Source: Cristatella mucedo (taxonomy: Eukaryota > Bryozoa > Phylactolaemata > Cristatellidae). Taken from it: a DNA stretch of 64,000 nucleotides. Made by a program: the position numbers and the translations under genes. Numbering within the stretch: the stretch's first letter is position 1; each line of letters starts with the position of its first letter. Location: the NCBI GenBank assembly GCA_009760855.2, contig WPIO01000030.1, positions 1,543,001-1,607,000 of the forward strand, written 5' to 3'. The notes beneath the pieces are model-generated. The model was not told the origin of the DNA, made no database searches, and saw nothing but the letters and a program-made list of their open reading frames with translations. Of this stretch, positions 1-39,479 are shown piece after piece.

Positions 1-462
1 TTATTTGCTAAGCCAAGCATCAAAACGGAAATTTCGTGCAAAATTATATTGACAGATTGTACAAATTTAATAATTAGTGTAGCTTAATGACTTGCTCGAA
101 TACTGGCATTAGCAACAACCAAACTCAGATCGATGGACCAGGTGCAAAGAAACTTTGGGAGGGCAGTTTGTAACGCCGAAGGCTCGGCGGGGTAAGCTTG
201 ACCTGCCGCTTACCTAGCGGCGTAGCCTATCGCCTAATGCCATTCGGTGCGCGCCTACGCGCAATAGGCTGGCCGCCACGAAACGAGCGTTTCTGGCTCT
301 GACCTGCTTACCGTTACTAAAGGGGGTCGCGAGTCCGAGGCGTGAATTGGAATGCGAGACACAGATTGGGGATTTTACTGAACTTTATTCGCAAGCGCAC
401 AAAGTCGCTGAGCGTCTAGTTAAGCTTTATCCCCACACTCCTCGCACGTTCTCAGCTACACT

Positions 463-945
463 AACACTCTTGCGGAGGGAATACTCCTCCACACTAAGCG
501 AGACCCGGACCCTAAACCCTAACCGGTGAACTAGGAATCCGTTCCCACCTGTGCCGAAGGAATACCCCAAACACGCCAAGTTAAACACTCTTGCGGAGGG
601 AATACTCCTCCGCACTGAAGCGCATACCGGAGTCTAAACCCTGACCGGTGAACTAGAACTCGGTTTCCACCAGTGCGACCGGAATACTCCACACACGCCA
701 ACTCAAGCACTCCTGCGGAGGAAATACTTCTTCACACTGGGGCTGCTTACGTGTATAATGGGAAACGACCCAAATAGACGGAGCCCGAACCAGAGTCTAA
801 ACCCTGACCGGTGAACTAGAACTCGGTTTCCAACAGTGCGGCAGGAATACTCCACACACGCCAACTCAAGCACTCCTGCGGAGGAAATACTTCTCCACAC
901 TGAAGCGCGAACCGGAGCCCAAACCCTACCCGGAGAACTAGGGCT
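463..945. repeat. Tandem repeat, about 4 units of ~120 bp
   Basis: Units begin near 463, 586, 707 and 869. Each starts with ACTC(T/C)TGCGGAGG-AATACT and continues with CTAAACCCT-ACCGGTGAACTA and an ACACGCCAA block. The third unit carries an extra ~40 bp. Divergence between units is modest. The arrangement looks like a small satellite array, not coding DNA. Confidence 0.85.
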
Positions 946-1620
946 CCACAGATGCCAACTACGCCTAGCTCGCACCGGCAAATCCCTATGCCGAGACCAC
1001 GTGCTAGCGCGAACACACAAAACACGAAAGAACACAAAATGCCAGCTCGGGCGCGATACGACCGTGTTCGGTGGAGTTCCACCGAATCCTCCTAGCGCTG
1101 TCTCGTCCTGTTCCGTCCATCGTCGGCAGACAGCCCGCCCTCCTCCCTCGCTTTCAGAGAAACGAGTGCCCGACGGCGCAGAGCCGGACCAAAGACAAAA
1201 GACACGAGGCCCAGAGCGAGCGTCGCTCGACTCTTAAATACTTAGCTGAGACAATGGGGCAAGAGCTTAGTGGTATTGGGCCCGACACCATGGCCCATTA
1301 CGGTAAGGAACTAATACTGGCACTAGGCCACTGGAATGTCCCCTCTGTCCAGCTTGAATGGCAAATGGGTTCCAGACGATTCTTTTTGGACAGAGTGATG
1401 GCGAAGGTTGACAGGCCAGCCAATATCAATCAGCCGCTCCCGCGGGTATCGGACCAATTCTAAAGGCCGACTCGCCACCGCTGGTCAGAGAGCTTCCTGG
1501 CTTGCTCTTAAGCGCTTCCTCTCTAACCGCACTGACGCTCCTCTCTGGCTCACTGCTCCAGGACAAAGGGGCTCTAGCCCGGCGCCGAACAGCTCTCGTT
1601 CGCGCTAAAATTTAGCCAAG
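946..1620. other. CpG-rich sequence without a recognised gene
   Basis: The open frames here match no family I know. A perfect 9-bp inverted repeat with a 2-base loop lies at 1067-1086 (TTCGGTGGA / TCCACCGAA). Confidence 0.3.
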
Positions 1621-1631
1621 AGGGTGCTACA

Positions 1632-1777
1632 AGTTTATTACCTCACTTTCAATGAGTTCTTCAAGATCATTGTCATTAGAATATCTATTTCTATAAAAAG
1701 AATTAGTTTATTACCTCACTTTCAATGAGTTCTTCAAGATCATTGTCATTAGAATATCTATTTCTATAAAAAGAATT
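1632..1777. repeat. Exact 73-bp tandem duplication containing an exon-like segment
   Basis: Two identical 73-bp copies, 1632-1704 and 1705-1777. On the minus strand each has TTCTTTTTATAG, a 49-nt segment and GAG|GTAATA, so each looks like an acceptor-exon-donor unit. One frame reads NRYSNDNDLEELIESE. No family was recognised. Confidence 0.8.
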
Positions 1778-2344
1778 AGTATTAATACAATCAGTTCAAA
1801 AAACTCTCGTCAGTGACTAAGTCTCAGCCAATCTTGGGGTACGTCGAGCGATAAGGTACAAACCATCTACGAGGTCCAAATACTCCTCTTTGAATGCGAT
1901 GAGGACTCAGTCCACTCACTGATGATGGCCGACCTGTGGGTCTGTGGCCCAGCTGACAGTTTTTCGGCTGGCATAGCTGGTTTCAGGGAAATAGAGTCAC
2001 TCTCCTTTGTTGTGGCTGCCATGTTACATACGGAGTCGCTCGAGTCCACTTCGTCATATCTCACCTCCAGCCAACAATTGCATCAGCTTCAAAGTATCGA
2101 TAGCGTGGTGCAAACCACAGTCAATCGCTTGCAATGATCCAAGGACTCGTCATGTTGATTACATATTTACAGTGCATTGTGAAGTGTGTTACTCTGACAT
2201 TGCTGATTTAAAGAAAAAATACCATTAGCGATGCTAGCGAACTATTTTTACGTAAACCATGCAATATTTAGATTGGATCTAACTTTGCAGCAGTTTTGAT
2301 CAAGCAGAAAAGATAAGAAATATGTAATTACAAGCAATTTTTAC

Positions 2345-2562
2345 CATAGAATCAATAACTTGTCGAGGCATCATGTTTTTGTTAGCTTCACCTAATCGTG
2401 TCAGCATTGACTCCGCAAACTTCCGGAACGTTTCTGGAGGAAACGACGCACAACAATCCTTCAAAGCCTGTAAAAACCTATCGGGTTTCATGCGCTGGAG
2501 AATTCTAAACCTTAAAGCTCGTCCAACTTCGTCGCACAGATATTCGACAGTTAACTCGGCTT
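2345..2562 (-). other. Unassigned candidate exon (218 nt, 72 open codons)
   Basis: Bounded by TATTCTTAG at 2563 and TCTATG|GTAAAA at 2344. The open frame reads ELTVEYLCDEVGRALRFRIL, then MKPDRFLQALKDCCASFPPE and a helical continuation. It is amphipathic and not low complexity, unlike repeat-derived frames nearby. A second exon-like segment at 2065-2127 reads IDCGLHHAIDTLKLMQLLAG before GGAG|GTGAGA, but its phase does not join simply to this one. I do not recognise the protein. Confidence 0.3.
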
Positions 2563-2689
2563 CTAAGAATACGTTCGGGCCGGCAAATAGGTATTCTTAC
2601 ATCCGGAATCTTCCTATATGCAGAGTGAGATTGATATTACCTAAAAGTCGAAGAATTTGTTTAATGTCAATTTGGCAACATAAAACAAT

Positions 2690-4250
2690 CAAGGCACACA
2701 TAAATATACTCTTACTGAAATAGTCCGTAGTTTTCAGCTTGAATGCGATTTTGAGATGCGTTTTCCTCCACCTTATCTGCTATTGCATAGTACTTATTGT
2801 CATCTGAAAGATTTTGCTCCAAGTAATGACGAACAGTTGCCTGTAGTGCTTTTTTGTAACTTCATCTCCTCAAGCTCTTCTGCGTCGTGCAACCATCCCC
2901 ATTTGGGTTCTTACGCTGCATGTGCATGCAAATTTCAGCGTCAGTTAACGTGCCATGGCATGCGACTACATTATCGAAGTCCAAAAAAGCCTCAAAATCT
3001 TCTTGTGTGACCGCTTCTCCTAGCTCAGCAGCCACTGCTGGAATCGGCAGAAGATCGTCTTCATTGTCTTCCGGAGTAGCAGGTGGGAAGCCAGCTTTTC
3101 TGAAACAGTTTCGGATCGTAGCTGGCGATACCAGCAACCACGCCCGCTGCAGCATGTGCAAGGCAACTAGCACATCGATTCACTTTTCATAATCAATAAT
3201 TGAGCGTTCTACTTCGACGGCCTGAAGTATTGGCCGAATCACTTGCATTCTGTAGTGGACTTACATGGCGTGGTTGATTCCTTGATCCAGCGGCTGTATA
3301 GGAGATGTGTTCGGCGGCATAAACTCCAGTCTAAATTCTTGAGCTGTCCTGCCTCATGATAAGCTTCGTTATCGGCAGACAGAAGGATTTTTTGATTGCT
3401 CCGCTCCTGATCAAATTCAAGAAGAATATCAGCCCAAATTCGACTAGTCATCCAAGCATTGTTACTGCTGAAATACGTTAAAGGCGGTCGAGCAGTTCGA
3501 AAGCACCATAAGTTAGGGTTTGCAAATTTTCCCACTACATTTGCTTTCTTTTTGGTGCCATTAGCACCGCAGAGAAGAAGCAGTCATTCTTTCAGCATCT
3601 TTCCACCAGTTGGTCGAGTACCAGTGACAGCTAACGTGCCAGATGGAGCATCTTTTTAGAATAGGCTTGTTTCATCGGCATTAAAAATATCGGATGCATC
3701 ATTCCGTTCAATCCAGGTGGGCAGGACATTGGCAATCCAGTTTTCGGGTTTGGTATGATCAGTAGCTCTTTCACCGCCAATCTTTATAAATAAATCATCA
3801 ATATTTCATTTCTCACATAGCTGGCTTTTTATAAGATAACCCATGCAGACTTCTCAAGTTCTCTAAATAGCAGGCTATCGCGAATTGGCCTTGCATTATT
3901 GGCAGTAAATATAAAGGCGTTCTGTTTGTATGCTGCCTTAAAAGGGGTTTCAACCGTGGTGTTGACATTTCTTCTGGGTGGCTAATCGTAATCCATGGTT
4001 CAAGCCAAGGCCAACTAGATAATTCTTGGTTAGACCAGTCATCGATGTAAGCAATTTTCGCACTCACAGCATCCACAAAAGCGGCAAAGGATACTTGTTG
4101 ACGAAGATGTTCAACGAAAGAGCCCACAAGGTCATGCCCGCTATAAGGTGCTGGAGTAGAGCTAAGATCGACCCAGACACAATCTCTAACGGTGGGTCAA
4201 GCTACTCGTCCAAACAAAACATATTTTTCTAGATGCTTTGACGCCAAAAA
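2690..4250 (-). mobile_element. Tigger/pogo-type DNA transposon, decayed transposase
   Basis: Reading the minus strand in pieces gives the DDE_1 transposase order. GGERATDHTKPENW and IFNADETSLF lie near 3660-3770, holding the first catalytic Asp. KFANPNLWCF and NNAWMTSRIW follow at 3420-3535. KILLSADNEA near 3370 holds the second Asp. MPPNTSPIQPLDQGI near 3270-3320 follows, then MLQRAWLLVSPATIRNCFRKAGFP at about 3090-3170 and a C-terminal tail to about 2720. The pieces lie in different frames with internal stops, so no active protein is made. I could not place terminal inverted repeats. Confidence 0.85.
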
Positions 4251-4559
4251 ACGGTAGTGTTACATAGGTAGGTCCGTGGTGTACGAAAACATTGCCATAA
4301 TTAGCATTCTACAGCAAGAGCTGCCAGCTGCAGTTTGCACCTAAAACAAGAGAAGACTGTTTTGGTGTATTAGGAAAGAGAAGACAATTTTTAGCACCGT
4401 ACGAATGTATCGGCATCGGTATCGTGACACTCCGAAGCTCATAGCCAGCCAGTACCACTTTCGTGAGAGAGTAATGCCGCGTATATTTCAGCATATCTTT
4501 CACTAAATTTGCACAAACAATTCATGCCGGCCAGGCTGGCTCCACTTGAAACAACGTAA

Positions 4560-5157
4560 CGTCAACAATTAAAATGCATACGCAATAAATAGTGCTGATG
4601 CACACACAGCACATTACGAGCACAGAGAGGCAGAGCTGCATACAAATCCTTTAAAAGCATCCTGCGCGAGGACTAGTCGGTAGCTGGCCGTCGTTCAAAG
4701 TGCTCTGAGATTCGAATCACGAGAACCGCAGGCTTGGCAGCAAAAAGAGAGGTCGTCCACTATCTCGGCCACTGCATTCGATTAGTAGCAACTGCAACTA
4801 GGAGCTTCTTCGTTCCATTCTGTTGCCGAACACCATTATGAAATCCAGGGGCAGTCTCGAAAGGGGCGACCGAGAAGTGTCGCATAATGCATTGCCATTA
4901 GAAAACGTGCTGGTCCCATTAAAAAATTATCGAGCCGCCGCTCGCCAGAGAAGCGCATAGAGAGGGCGCAAGGACCGCAGGAGCGACAATCCTACAGCGC
5001 TTTTCGCGCCAGCAGCAGCTAGACGTCATTCTACTGTAAGAGCCCACACAGGCATCGTCTCTGCTTGCCAGCGCTGAGCAGGCGACCTAGACACACGCTG
5101 GCTGCGTGGCAGAAGTCGGTTTGAGTTGAGCAGTTGATCTAGTTGCAGCAGCGGCCA
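4560..5157 (-). other. Presumed 3' flank / 3' UTR of PAK
   Basis: This is non-coding sequence directly downstream of the PAK stop codon. I see no clear minus-strand AATAAA close to the stop, so the cleavage site is not placed. Confidence 0.3.
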
Positions 5158-31860
<26,703 letters not shown>

Positions 31861-32819
31861 GGTCGCAAATGTTTCTCTTCCTGCAAGGAGGATAAGGCAC
31901 ATGCCTTAAAGCACGGATCTAACCAGCTCGGATATGTGTAATCAGCTAGCAGAGATCGATCCCAGTGACTACTATATCCAACACCCAACAATCAATATCC
32001 CAGCATGAAAAAACAAGCAAAGCACCATCTAAAATGGAGATAAATCATTTGATAAGCACCGAAAGCACTTAACAAGCAGCAACAGCACAATACCTTAACA
32101 CTCACAAACAAAGTATAGTGGATTACAGGCTTTGCAGCACTACATCAGTTTATTTGCACCCGTGAAACTCAATATCATAGCTGTAAATCAACCTGCTCAC
32201 CCGTTATGTGCATACCCTAGGCCAGAAGGTGCCGACAGACAAGCTGTAATCGCAGCTGTTTTATAGTCGGAGAATTTATTTACACATATTCAGTACACAT
32301 TTACCATATCAATCAAAATCCTGGCCAATGAATCTGAAGCTTCTGCACTGTGTTACCACCAGGGGCATAGCCGATAGAATGCTGCAATTGGAGACTGTTT
32401 CAACACTGGTTAGACGATTTACCACGAGCATTTAATGGCCAAAGTGCCTATTCTCTGGCAAAGAACACTCGTATGCAGATTACAGGAAAATATTTCTAGT
32501 TATACAGTCAAATGTGAAAGTAACTCTTCCCGAATACTATAAGCAGCATTTACCTTACAATAAGGCAAGTCTAACTTGTATGTAAAATACACCGGACAAG
32601 CAAATAATAAGGAGCAGTATTGCAAGAACTGCTTCAACATGCTAGCATCACCCTTCGAAAAAAATCACAAGCAATTCCACTACGAAACTTCAAAATGCAT
32701 AAGACAAGTTCAAGGTAAGACTCGAACTCCACGTGAGAGGAGATTAGCTCTATGGGGGATGGGGGAGAGAAGTAGTCACACGGCAGACAAGTCAAGGCGC
32801 CTGGCCAGAATTTTTTTAC

Positions 32820-32990
32820 TAGCTGATTTAACAGCCTCTTTTGTATAGCGACAGAAGAACCTTTACGGCTATCACCACCGCTTGCAGTCGCGATAAAGGA
32901 TCGCCCATCACAGGATTTGAACCCACGGCCTCGGGACCGAGGTCGTAAAAAGCAACTGCCTTACCTAGTGTGCCATCACGGCTCATCTTA
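32820..32990 (-). mobile_element. SINE-1 copy, minus strand
   Basis: The reverse complement of the SINE-1 body: ACGGCTATCACCACCGCTTG, GGATTTGAACCCACGGCC (B box), CTTACCTAGTGTGCCATCAC (A-box side). Confidence 0.85.
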
Positions 32991-35055
32991 AAATAGTGCT
33001 GCTACCCTCAAATTGAGTTCCACAAGTCAGAAAAAAGCAAGAACTAATAATAGTAATATAAGTACTAGCAAGCAGAACAGGAGCAAACTTCCGGTCATGC
33101 CAAAATAATGCTATTACACCTACAACTGGTCCAGGCAATGATGAAGATGCCACTCAAAAGCAAACGAGGCAACATTAGTCAGTAAAAACTGCTACATGAG
33201 CACACATCCATCAACACCTGCCATCAAGCTGACCAATGGGCTGTAACAGTCAAAGCTGATATAAATTGTTTTAAGCAGTAGTACCTAAGCTCTGAGTGAA
33301 ATGGCAAACTAATACTAAGACAGATGCCCATGAAGCTGTCAAGTACAGTAGGACCAGCAGTTAAAAGCAAGGTCAAACTTAAGGCTAACCTGCATAGGTG
33401 CCAGGTAAAGGCAAGTAACTAAATGCCCGATAGACCATAATGCAGCAGCAGCCTACTGTTCGTACTACTGGACGCAGTGACCAACTAGGACAAGCTAGAG
33501 GTCACGAACCGCAGTAATAGCTTTTTATACCAACCGGATTTGGAAATGGCCTTCAATCAAGCAAAGATGCAGGCAGCACGGTTCCATAAACATGCATAGC
33601 TGAAGCGACACAGTAATGGATGAGCCACTTGACAGCTGGCTGAAGATCATGTCCAGCCTCCTCTCAACCCATCCCTACATCAACCAGGTAGGCAGGACGG
33701 CACAAAACGTTGGCACTTTTGTCGTCCATGAGGCCTAGTGACGATGGGAAACAGGCAATACTTGCAAGCCATCGTACAGAAATGCTTTCAAGGACTGACT
33801 GTCCTCAGAGTGTCACCTGCAACTAGCACCAGCAGATATCTATGCCAAGCTGCAGAACAGCTCATCCAAGACGGCTTTTGTACAGGAATGCCATGTTCCA
33901 CCAATTATTTCCGAGTGGTGATCTGCATTTAGCATGTGCTGCAATCTCACACTGCACGACAGCAGCGCAAAGACAGCATGGTCTGTCTCTACTCAAGTCA
34001 TATCTACACAGGCATGGTGAAGTTAATGATGCTCGTGCCAACACACTGTGGGCTCCGCACCAAGGCAAATGAATAGTCACTCGGATAAGAACACCAGGGC
34101 TCCCACATATCAGCAACATCAGTAGTAAGATACCTGAAATTTCATTGAGTGCACACCGAAGACTGTAAATCCCCAGATGTCCAACCGTGCAATGTCACCA
34201 GACAGCTAGGGCCTGTCTATGACTTCCAGGAAAAGATTCTGAGATTGACTTAACCCTGCTTGATGATCAGCTTGCTTTTGGGGCCTCGATGGTGAAGTCG
34301 ATAACCTCGCCCGGTCGCTGGGGGGGGGGGGCACGACAACAGTGGCCATGCTTTGCCACCTCAGGAGAGCAACGCTGGCCTAGGATAAGGCAGCCATCGG
34401 ATGGCAAGATCGGCATTTGGCAGTGGGCCGTGAACATATGCAGGCTGCTATGACGCCTTACCAAGGAGTGTGCATGTGTGTCACCAGCTGGTCCCATGGC
34501 AGTGGGCTCCTTTCAGTTCTGCGTACATACCAGCAACAGCACTGGGTAGAAGTGCAACATATTAGCCAAGCTTGCTTCGGTACCACCACTGCACAGAGCA
34601 CATTAACCCAGGCTTTGCCAGGCTCTGATATGGTGCTACAGACTAGGGGCCCCTCACCCACTCAGAGAAGGCAAAGGTCACAGTCAGCTTTGGCTAGCCA
34701 TATGCCACACACTTTCCTCAAGCTATTGCAAGGCCAGTGCAATGAGCTCCTACCATAATTAATTGATAGCCGAACACTAATGCCTCTCAATGTTGCCGTT
34801 TTGCCGACACCAACATAAGGGTGGAACAAAAATGATTATTGCTGATCCTTACCTGAGTCTCTAGGTTGCAGTAAATATCTTTTTATGAAGCAGTTAAGAT
34901 GGAACACAGCTTGCATGCGTGTTTGTATGTGGGCGTGTGCATGTGTGCCTGTGCAGACGTGTGTGCATGCTGTGTGTGAGTGTATGTACACGTTAATGCA
35001 CCTTCACACTCACACATCAAAGGGCTCCCAATCACATGCGTGCTGACACTGTGCA
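32991..35055. other. Upstream region of PAK, no feature recognised
   Basis: The frames at 34417-34758 and 33862-34119 are not supported by any motif. A run of twelve G is at 34320-34331. Confidence 0.35.
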
Positions 35056-35059
35056 GACT

Positions 35060-35228
35060 GCCACTAACCATACTTGCATGCTGACCCTGTGCATGTCACC
35101 CCTAACCATCCTGTTGTTTACTGAGCATGCTACTACGAACCATTCGATCGTGTTTCCTTTGCAGCAAATGTAAAGTGACTAGAAAGAGATTGTATTCTCT
35201 GAGGGCGCTATATCAAATGTATTATTAA
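35060..35228 (+). mobile_element. LINE-B 3' end
   Basis: CATGCTGACCCTGTGCATGT, then AGCAAATGTAAAGTG and TTGTATTCTCTGAGGGCGCT, ending ATTATTAA. Confidence 0.8.
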
Positions 35229-35281
35229 GCATATGGCTGCATGAATATAAAGTATGCATAGAATAATAAAAAATAGTTATA

Positions 35282-35323
35282 TGCACATACATACATACAT
35301 ACATACATACATACATACATACA
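35282..35323. repeat. (ACAT)n microsatellite
   Basis: About ten ACAT units directly before a LINE-A 3' fragment whose own tail is also ACATT-like. Confidence 0.95.
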
Positions 35324-35690
35324 AATTAGCTGTCCCATTCCTCCGCTTAAAGACAGTTGGTGACAGAAGCTTTAGCTCTGCAGGTCCTAGACTGTGGAAC
35401 TCGCTTCCACAATTCTTACGCAACGACAACTACTCTCCTACTGCCGACTATTGCACATCCTTTTCAGCGGTCCTGAGCTACTACTTCCATGCTACTCACT
35501 ACCTCAACTGATCTCCTAACTCTGCTATGCTTCTCACTTTCTCTTTGTTGCGTGAGACGAAGTCTGTTGGCTACCGAATGCTTACCGAAAGCCGCTTAGG
35601 CTGGAAGTGCGCTATTCAAAACTCTCCTGAACACCGACATGGTCTTTATGACTTTGTGGAGTCACAGATGGAGATACATTACATTACATA
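35324..35690 (+). mobile_element. LINE-A 3' fragment
   Basis: The frame reads LAVPFLRLKTVGDRSFSSAG, PRLWNSLPQFLRN and AVLSYYFHATHYLN, the C-terminus of LINE-A ORF2. It ends GAGATACATTACATTACATA. It is 5'-truncated. Confidence 0.85.
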
Positions 35691-35699
35691 CATACATAT

Positions 35700-37590
35700 A
35701 TACACTCAAATGAAAAAGTATTTATAAGGTGCATTACATTGCTTAGCAGTTATTTGCTTCTAGAAGTCGCACTAGTGCCCCACCCAGTGGTGGGGGCCTG
35801 CTTTTAATAAACTAGATTGTTTGCATTAGAACTGTTCACTCTCGATGGCAACAATCGCCTTAACTTAAAAAAGAAACATCCAGACAGCCTGGGTCAATAT
35901 TTTGCCTTTTAATGTAAAAATAAAAACGTCAAAGCACAAGTTTTTACTTGGAATCCAACTATTCAACTTGCAAACCAACGGCTTAAGATTTTTTGCACAT
36001 ATGCTTGGTGCAGGGGGGGGGGGGGTTACCGTTGCACTTCCTGGTCGCACATTGCACATGGAACTGCTCATCGGGTGCTCTACCATGGTATCGGGTGATC
36101 TTCTCTACCACGGGAAAGATGATGGAACTAAATGACCGAATCAAAGGCCAAAGCAGCACCTATTACAAGATGAGAAGCAGGAACACAAACGTGGTGTAGA
36201 CGAGGGAACTAACAGGGAAGTCACGACAAGCACGGCAGGACGTCGGCCGGCCACCTGTCACGACATGACAAGGGGATGGTCATCTGCTCAAACTGGCAGC
36301 CCCGGAAATCCTGGAAAGAGGCTGCTGCCAAGGCAAAGGGTCGATCCGGAGTACAGAGGGACTTGCGAGCTGGACTTTTATAGTAACCTGGGCAAATGCA
36401 AGCCATTAATTAACAACATGCAACCGAAGGAAGTCCCAATCTTTGGACATGTGGACGTGGTAGTGGTGGATGCGTGCTTGCTAGGTCGAATCTTCGCCTG
36501 CTGGCAGCATTCCTGTTGATCAAATCAATGGGACTATGGGTGGGAACATGCATGCAGACATTGTCAAAATTTTGGCTTGCCCTATACTGCAGCATTCTAG
36601 GATGATTAAGCTTAGAAAATGGAGAATGACACTGCAAGGGCACTGCAGGTGCAATAAAGCAATTCTTGGCTGATTCTAGTGTCTCATTTGGCCACGGCTT
36701 CTTTCTTCTGATCTCAACATAACTGGGCACCTGTGGTGGAGGTTGGAGCACTCATCTAGAGCCGAGAGCAGCTCATCTCGTCATCTGCCGAGCAGCTTTT
36801 AGCAGCAGGGCTGCTTAGCTCCGGACTTGGACTCCCAATGCTGACTAAGCCAACGCCCTGGATCATACAGTGTTCAATAGAATGCAATAACATTTACTAC
36901 TGATGGTGTATTCACACGTGCAAGTTTAAAATTAGCTCTAATTATGGCATACGTTGAACGTCCTCAAGGCAAACACAGACAATTGATTAAAATAGGGGCA
37001 GTGCCACATCCTACTAAGTGTGCTGGCTGGTGTAAGTATAACTTTACCTCTGATAATAAAAAATATTAAACGCCCCAGTGCAAATGATTTCAATGCTGCG
37101 AGACAAAGATTGAGTCAATCGGCTGATGGGATAGCAGCTTAGTGATTGTGACCTGCAGCCTTCATATATTTTTGAATATGATGGTATACATCACACAGGC
37201 ATGGGCGCGAGAGCACACCTTTGTTGCTAACTAGAGTTCCACCTGTTCCGTTTAGGTTGGTCTACTCGATTTGAATGGCTTTTCAGAGGATAAAACATTG
37301 AAATGTGGATACGAATACGGCCACGTGCTCTTTCTTTGCTGCTGCAAGGCAGCATCAGAAAAAAGCCCATACGTAGGATTGGCTACCCCTTCAAGGCAGG
37401 TATCTCTCCTATCCTGCCGATCAACCAACTTAGCAGACCACACATTGTCATCAACTCATTCATTCCACATCATTCCCTACCCCAGATGTGTGGCAGGTAT
37501 GTATACAGTAAGTCGCATTCTCACATAAGCATCGGCAGGTGCCCATAGTCAAGCTTTAACCAAGGTGGCATCTGTCCAATTAATGTCTTA
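35700..37590. other. No gene or known repeat recognised
   Basis: Contains a run of 13 G at 36013-36025. Frames such as 36410-36751 (minus) show no family motif. Confidence 0.35.
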
Positions 37591-37594
37591 ACCC

Positions 37595-37745
37595 AGGATA
37601 GGGTGTTTGCTCTTCACGACCCAGGTGGTGGTGGGTTGAGTCCTGTAGTGGACGATCCTTTATTGCCCACAGCAGGTGGTGGTGATAGCCGATAAGGCTC
37701 TTCTGCTGGTACATAAATGAGGCTGTTAAACCAGCAAGCCCTATT
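37595..37745 (+). mobile_element. SINE-1 copy, 5'-truncated
   Basis: TTCACGACCCAGGTGGTGGTGG, the body GGTGGTGGTGATAGCCGATA, and GAGGCTGTTAAACCAGC. It lacks the A-box part. Confidence 0.75.
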
Positions 37746-37919
37746 GCATCATCAGGTCTACCGTGTGGTGGTACTTTTTTTTTGATTTTGTACAACAGTG
37801 CACTGTTAGTGATTTGTGTTAATCCCCAGTGTGTGTTGACTCTCAAAGTGTGCACAGTTTTTGTGTTTGCAATGCATTGATGCACCAATTCACTTTCGGC
37901 TGGTCGAATGTAGCCGTAA

Positions 37920-38265
37920 ATATAATAATAATAATGCACTTGATAAAGTGCCCTCAGAGAACTCAATCTCTCTCTAGGCGCTTTACATTTGCTGCAAAGG
38001 GAAATGCAATTGAATGGTGAGTAATATCATGCTTGAAAAACAAACAAAATGAATAAGATGGTTAGGGGTGACATGCACAGGGTCAGCATGCAAATGTGGT
38101 TAGTGGCAGCATGCACAGTGTCAGCACGCATAAGCACGTGTAGGACGAATCACAGGGACCCACTAAATGCTGTCCTAAATAGGTGTTTTTAAATTCTTTT
38201 TAAATGTCAAGTCAGGGGATGTTCTGATGCAAGTCGGGAGAGAGTTCCAGGCTTTGGGATCATTA
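37920..38265 (-). mobile_element. LINE-B 3' end, minus strand
   Basis: AATAATAATAATGCACTTGA and CAGAGAACTCAATCTCTCTC mark the reverse-complemented 3' tail. GTTCCAGGCTTTGGGATCAT marks the 5'-truncation end near 38265. Confidence 0.85.
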
Positions 38266-38930
38266 TATGTAGGCCTGGTGGCATAGAGCAGGTCAACTCA
38301 AACAAGTTTCATTGGTATGGGGGGGACATGTGAGTGTTGGTTTCCCACAGCTCTTTTGTCAGGCACACACTGTGGTTAGAAACCAGGCTGTCACTCACAA
38401 AGATAAGGCTCTGGGACCAACGACGCCGAGCACAATACTGGCAAACAGTCGATGGCCATCTGTCACTAATTCTCAACTAATTAGCTATTGACATCAGATG
38501 ACTCGACAAGTCATCAAAAATGCCAACCGGGGGGGGGGGCCAGCAGCAGGTCTTCGGGTGAGTCATGAGGCCGGCAGCCGGCCCCAGTCAGGCGGCTGTA
38601 TAACTCAGCAGCTGGCATTTTAAAGATCCGGCCAGCCGAAGCACTCGGAGCCACTGCTAATGAAGAGTAGCAGTGTCGTAATCTCATTACCTGCCTTGTA
38701 GGAGGAGGAGGTTATTTCTGATCATACCGGCTCCTAGATCGGCAGTGCTCCGAGCTAATAAGGCAGCGATACAATCTGACACCAGGGTCTACTGCGAAAC
38801 GCTGCATTCCAGCCAGCTGGACGAGGGCTTTGCATCACATATGTCCCCACCCCACTAGCTCGAAGCCATTAAATGCTGACGAAGACGACTGATACTCTAA
38901 TCGTTCCTGGTGCTAATCAACCTCCTCCCT

Positions 38931-38986
38931 CTGCCTCTCTCTCTCTCTCTGCCTCTCTCTCTCTCTGTCTCTCTCTTTTTGCCTAC

Positions 38987-39058
<72 letters not shown>

Positions 39059-39237
39059 GTCTCTCTCTCTCCTCCCTGCCCTCTCTGTCTCTCTCTCCCC
39101 CTCTCTATCTCTCGCTGTCTCTCTGTCTGTTGCTCCCTGTCTCTCTCTTTTTGCTTCCCTCCCTCTGTCTCTCTCCCTCCCTCCCTCTCCTCTCTGTCTC
39201 TCTCTCTCTCTGCCTCTCTCTCTCTCTTTGTGTCTCC
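38931..39237. repeat. CT-rich low-complexity tract, ~300 bp
   Basis: Interrupted CT repeats, with a pure core at about 38990-39051. Overlapping frames on both strands (poly Ser-Leu, poly Arg-Glu) are artefacts. Confidence 0.95.
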
Positions 39238-39479
39238 CTGAGCCGATTGGCAACTACCAGCCTGGTGCAGCTGGTATGGAACCAGCCTACAATCAAGCAC
39301 GTTTCATCGACCCACTTCTTCGACGCCACTGAACACAAGCCTTTGCAGGCGAGACAGTCAGCTGGCTCTCCCGAGTGAGGCATTGCGGGCAGTTGTGCTC
39401 CCCGAGTCCAACCGGACGTACAATTAGCTGCCTATTAAGTCAGCCCGCAAAGTCTGACTGGGCTGCCGCCGAGCTCGAG

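Noticed and set aside
500-530. Interstitial telomere repeat (CCCTAAACCCTAACC)
   Set aside because: Only two imperfect units occur per satellite repeat, with no extended array.
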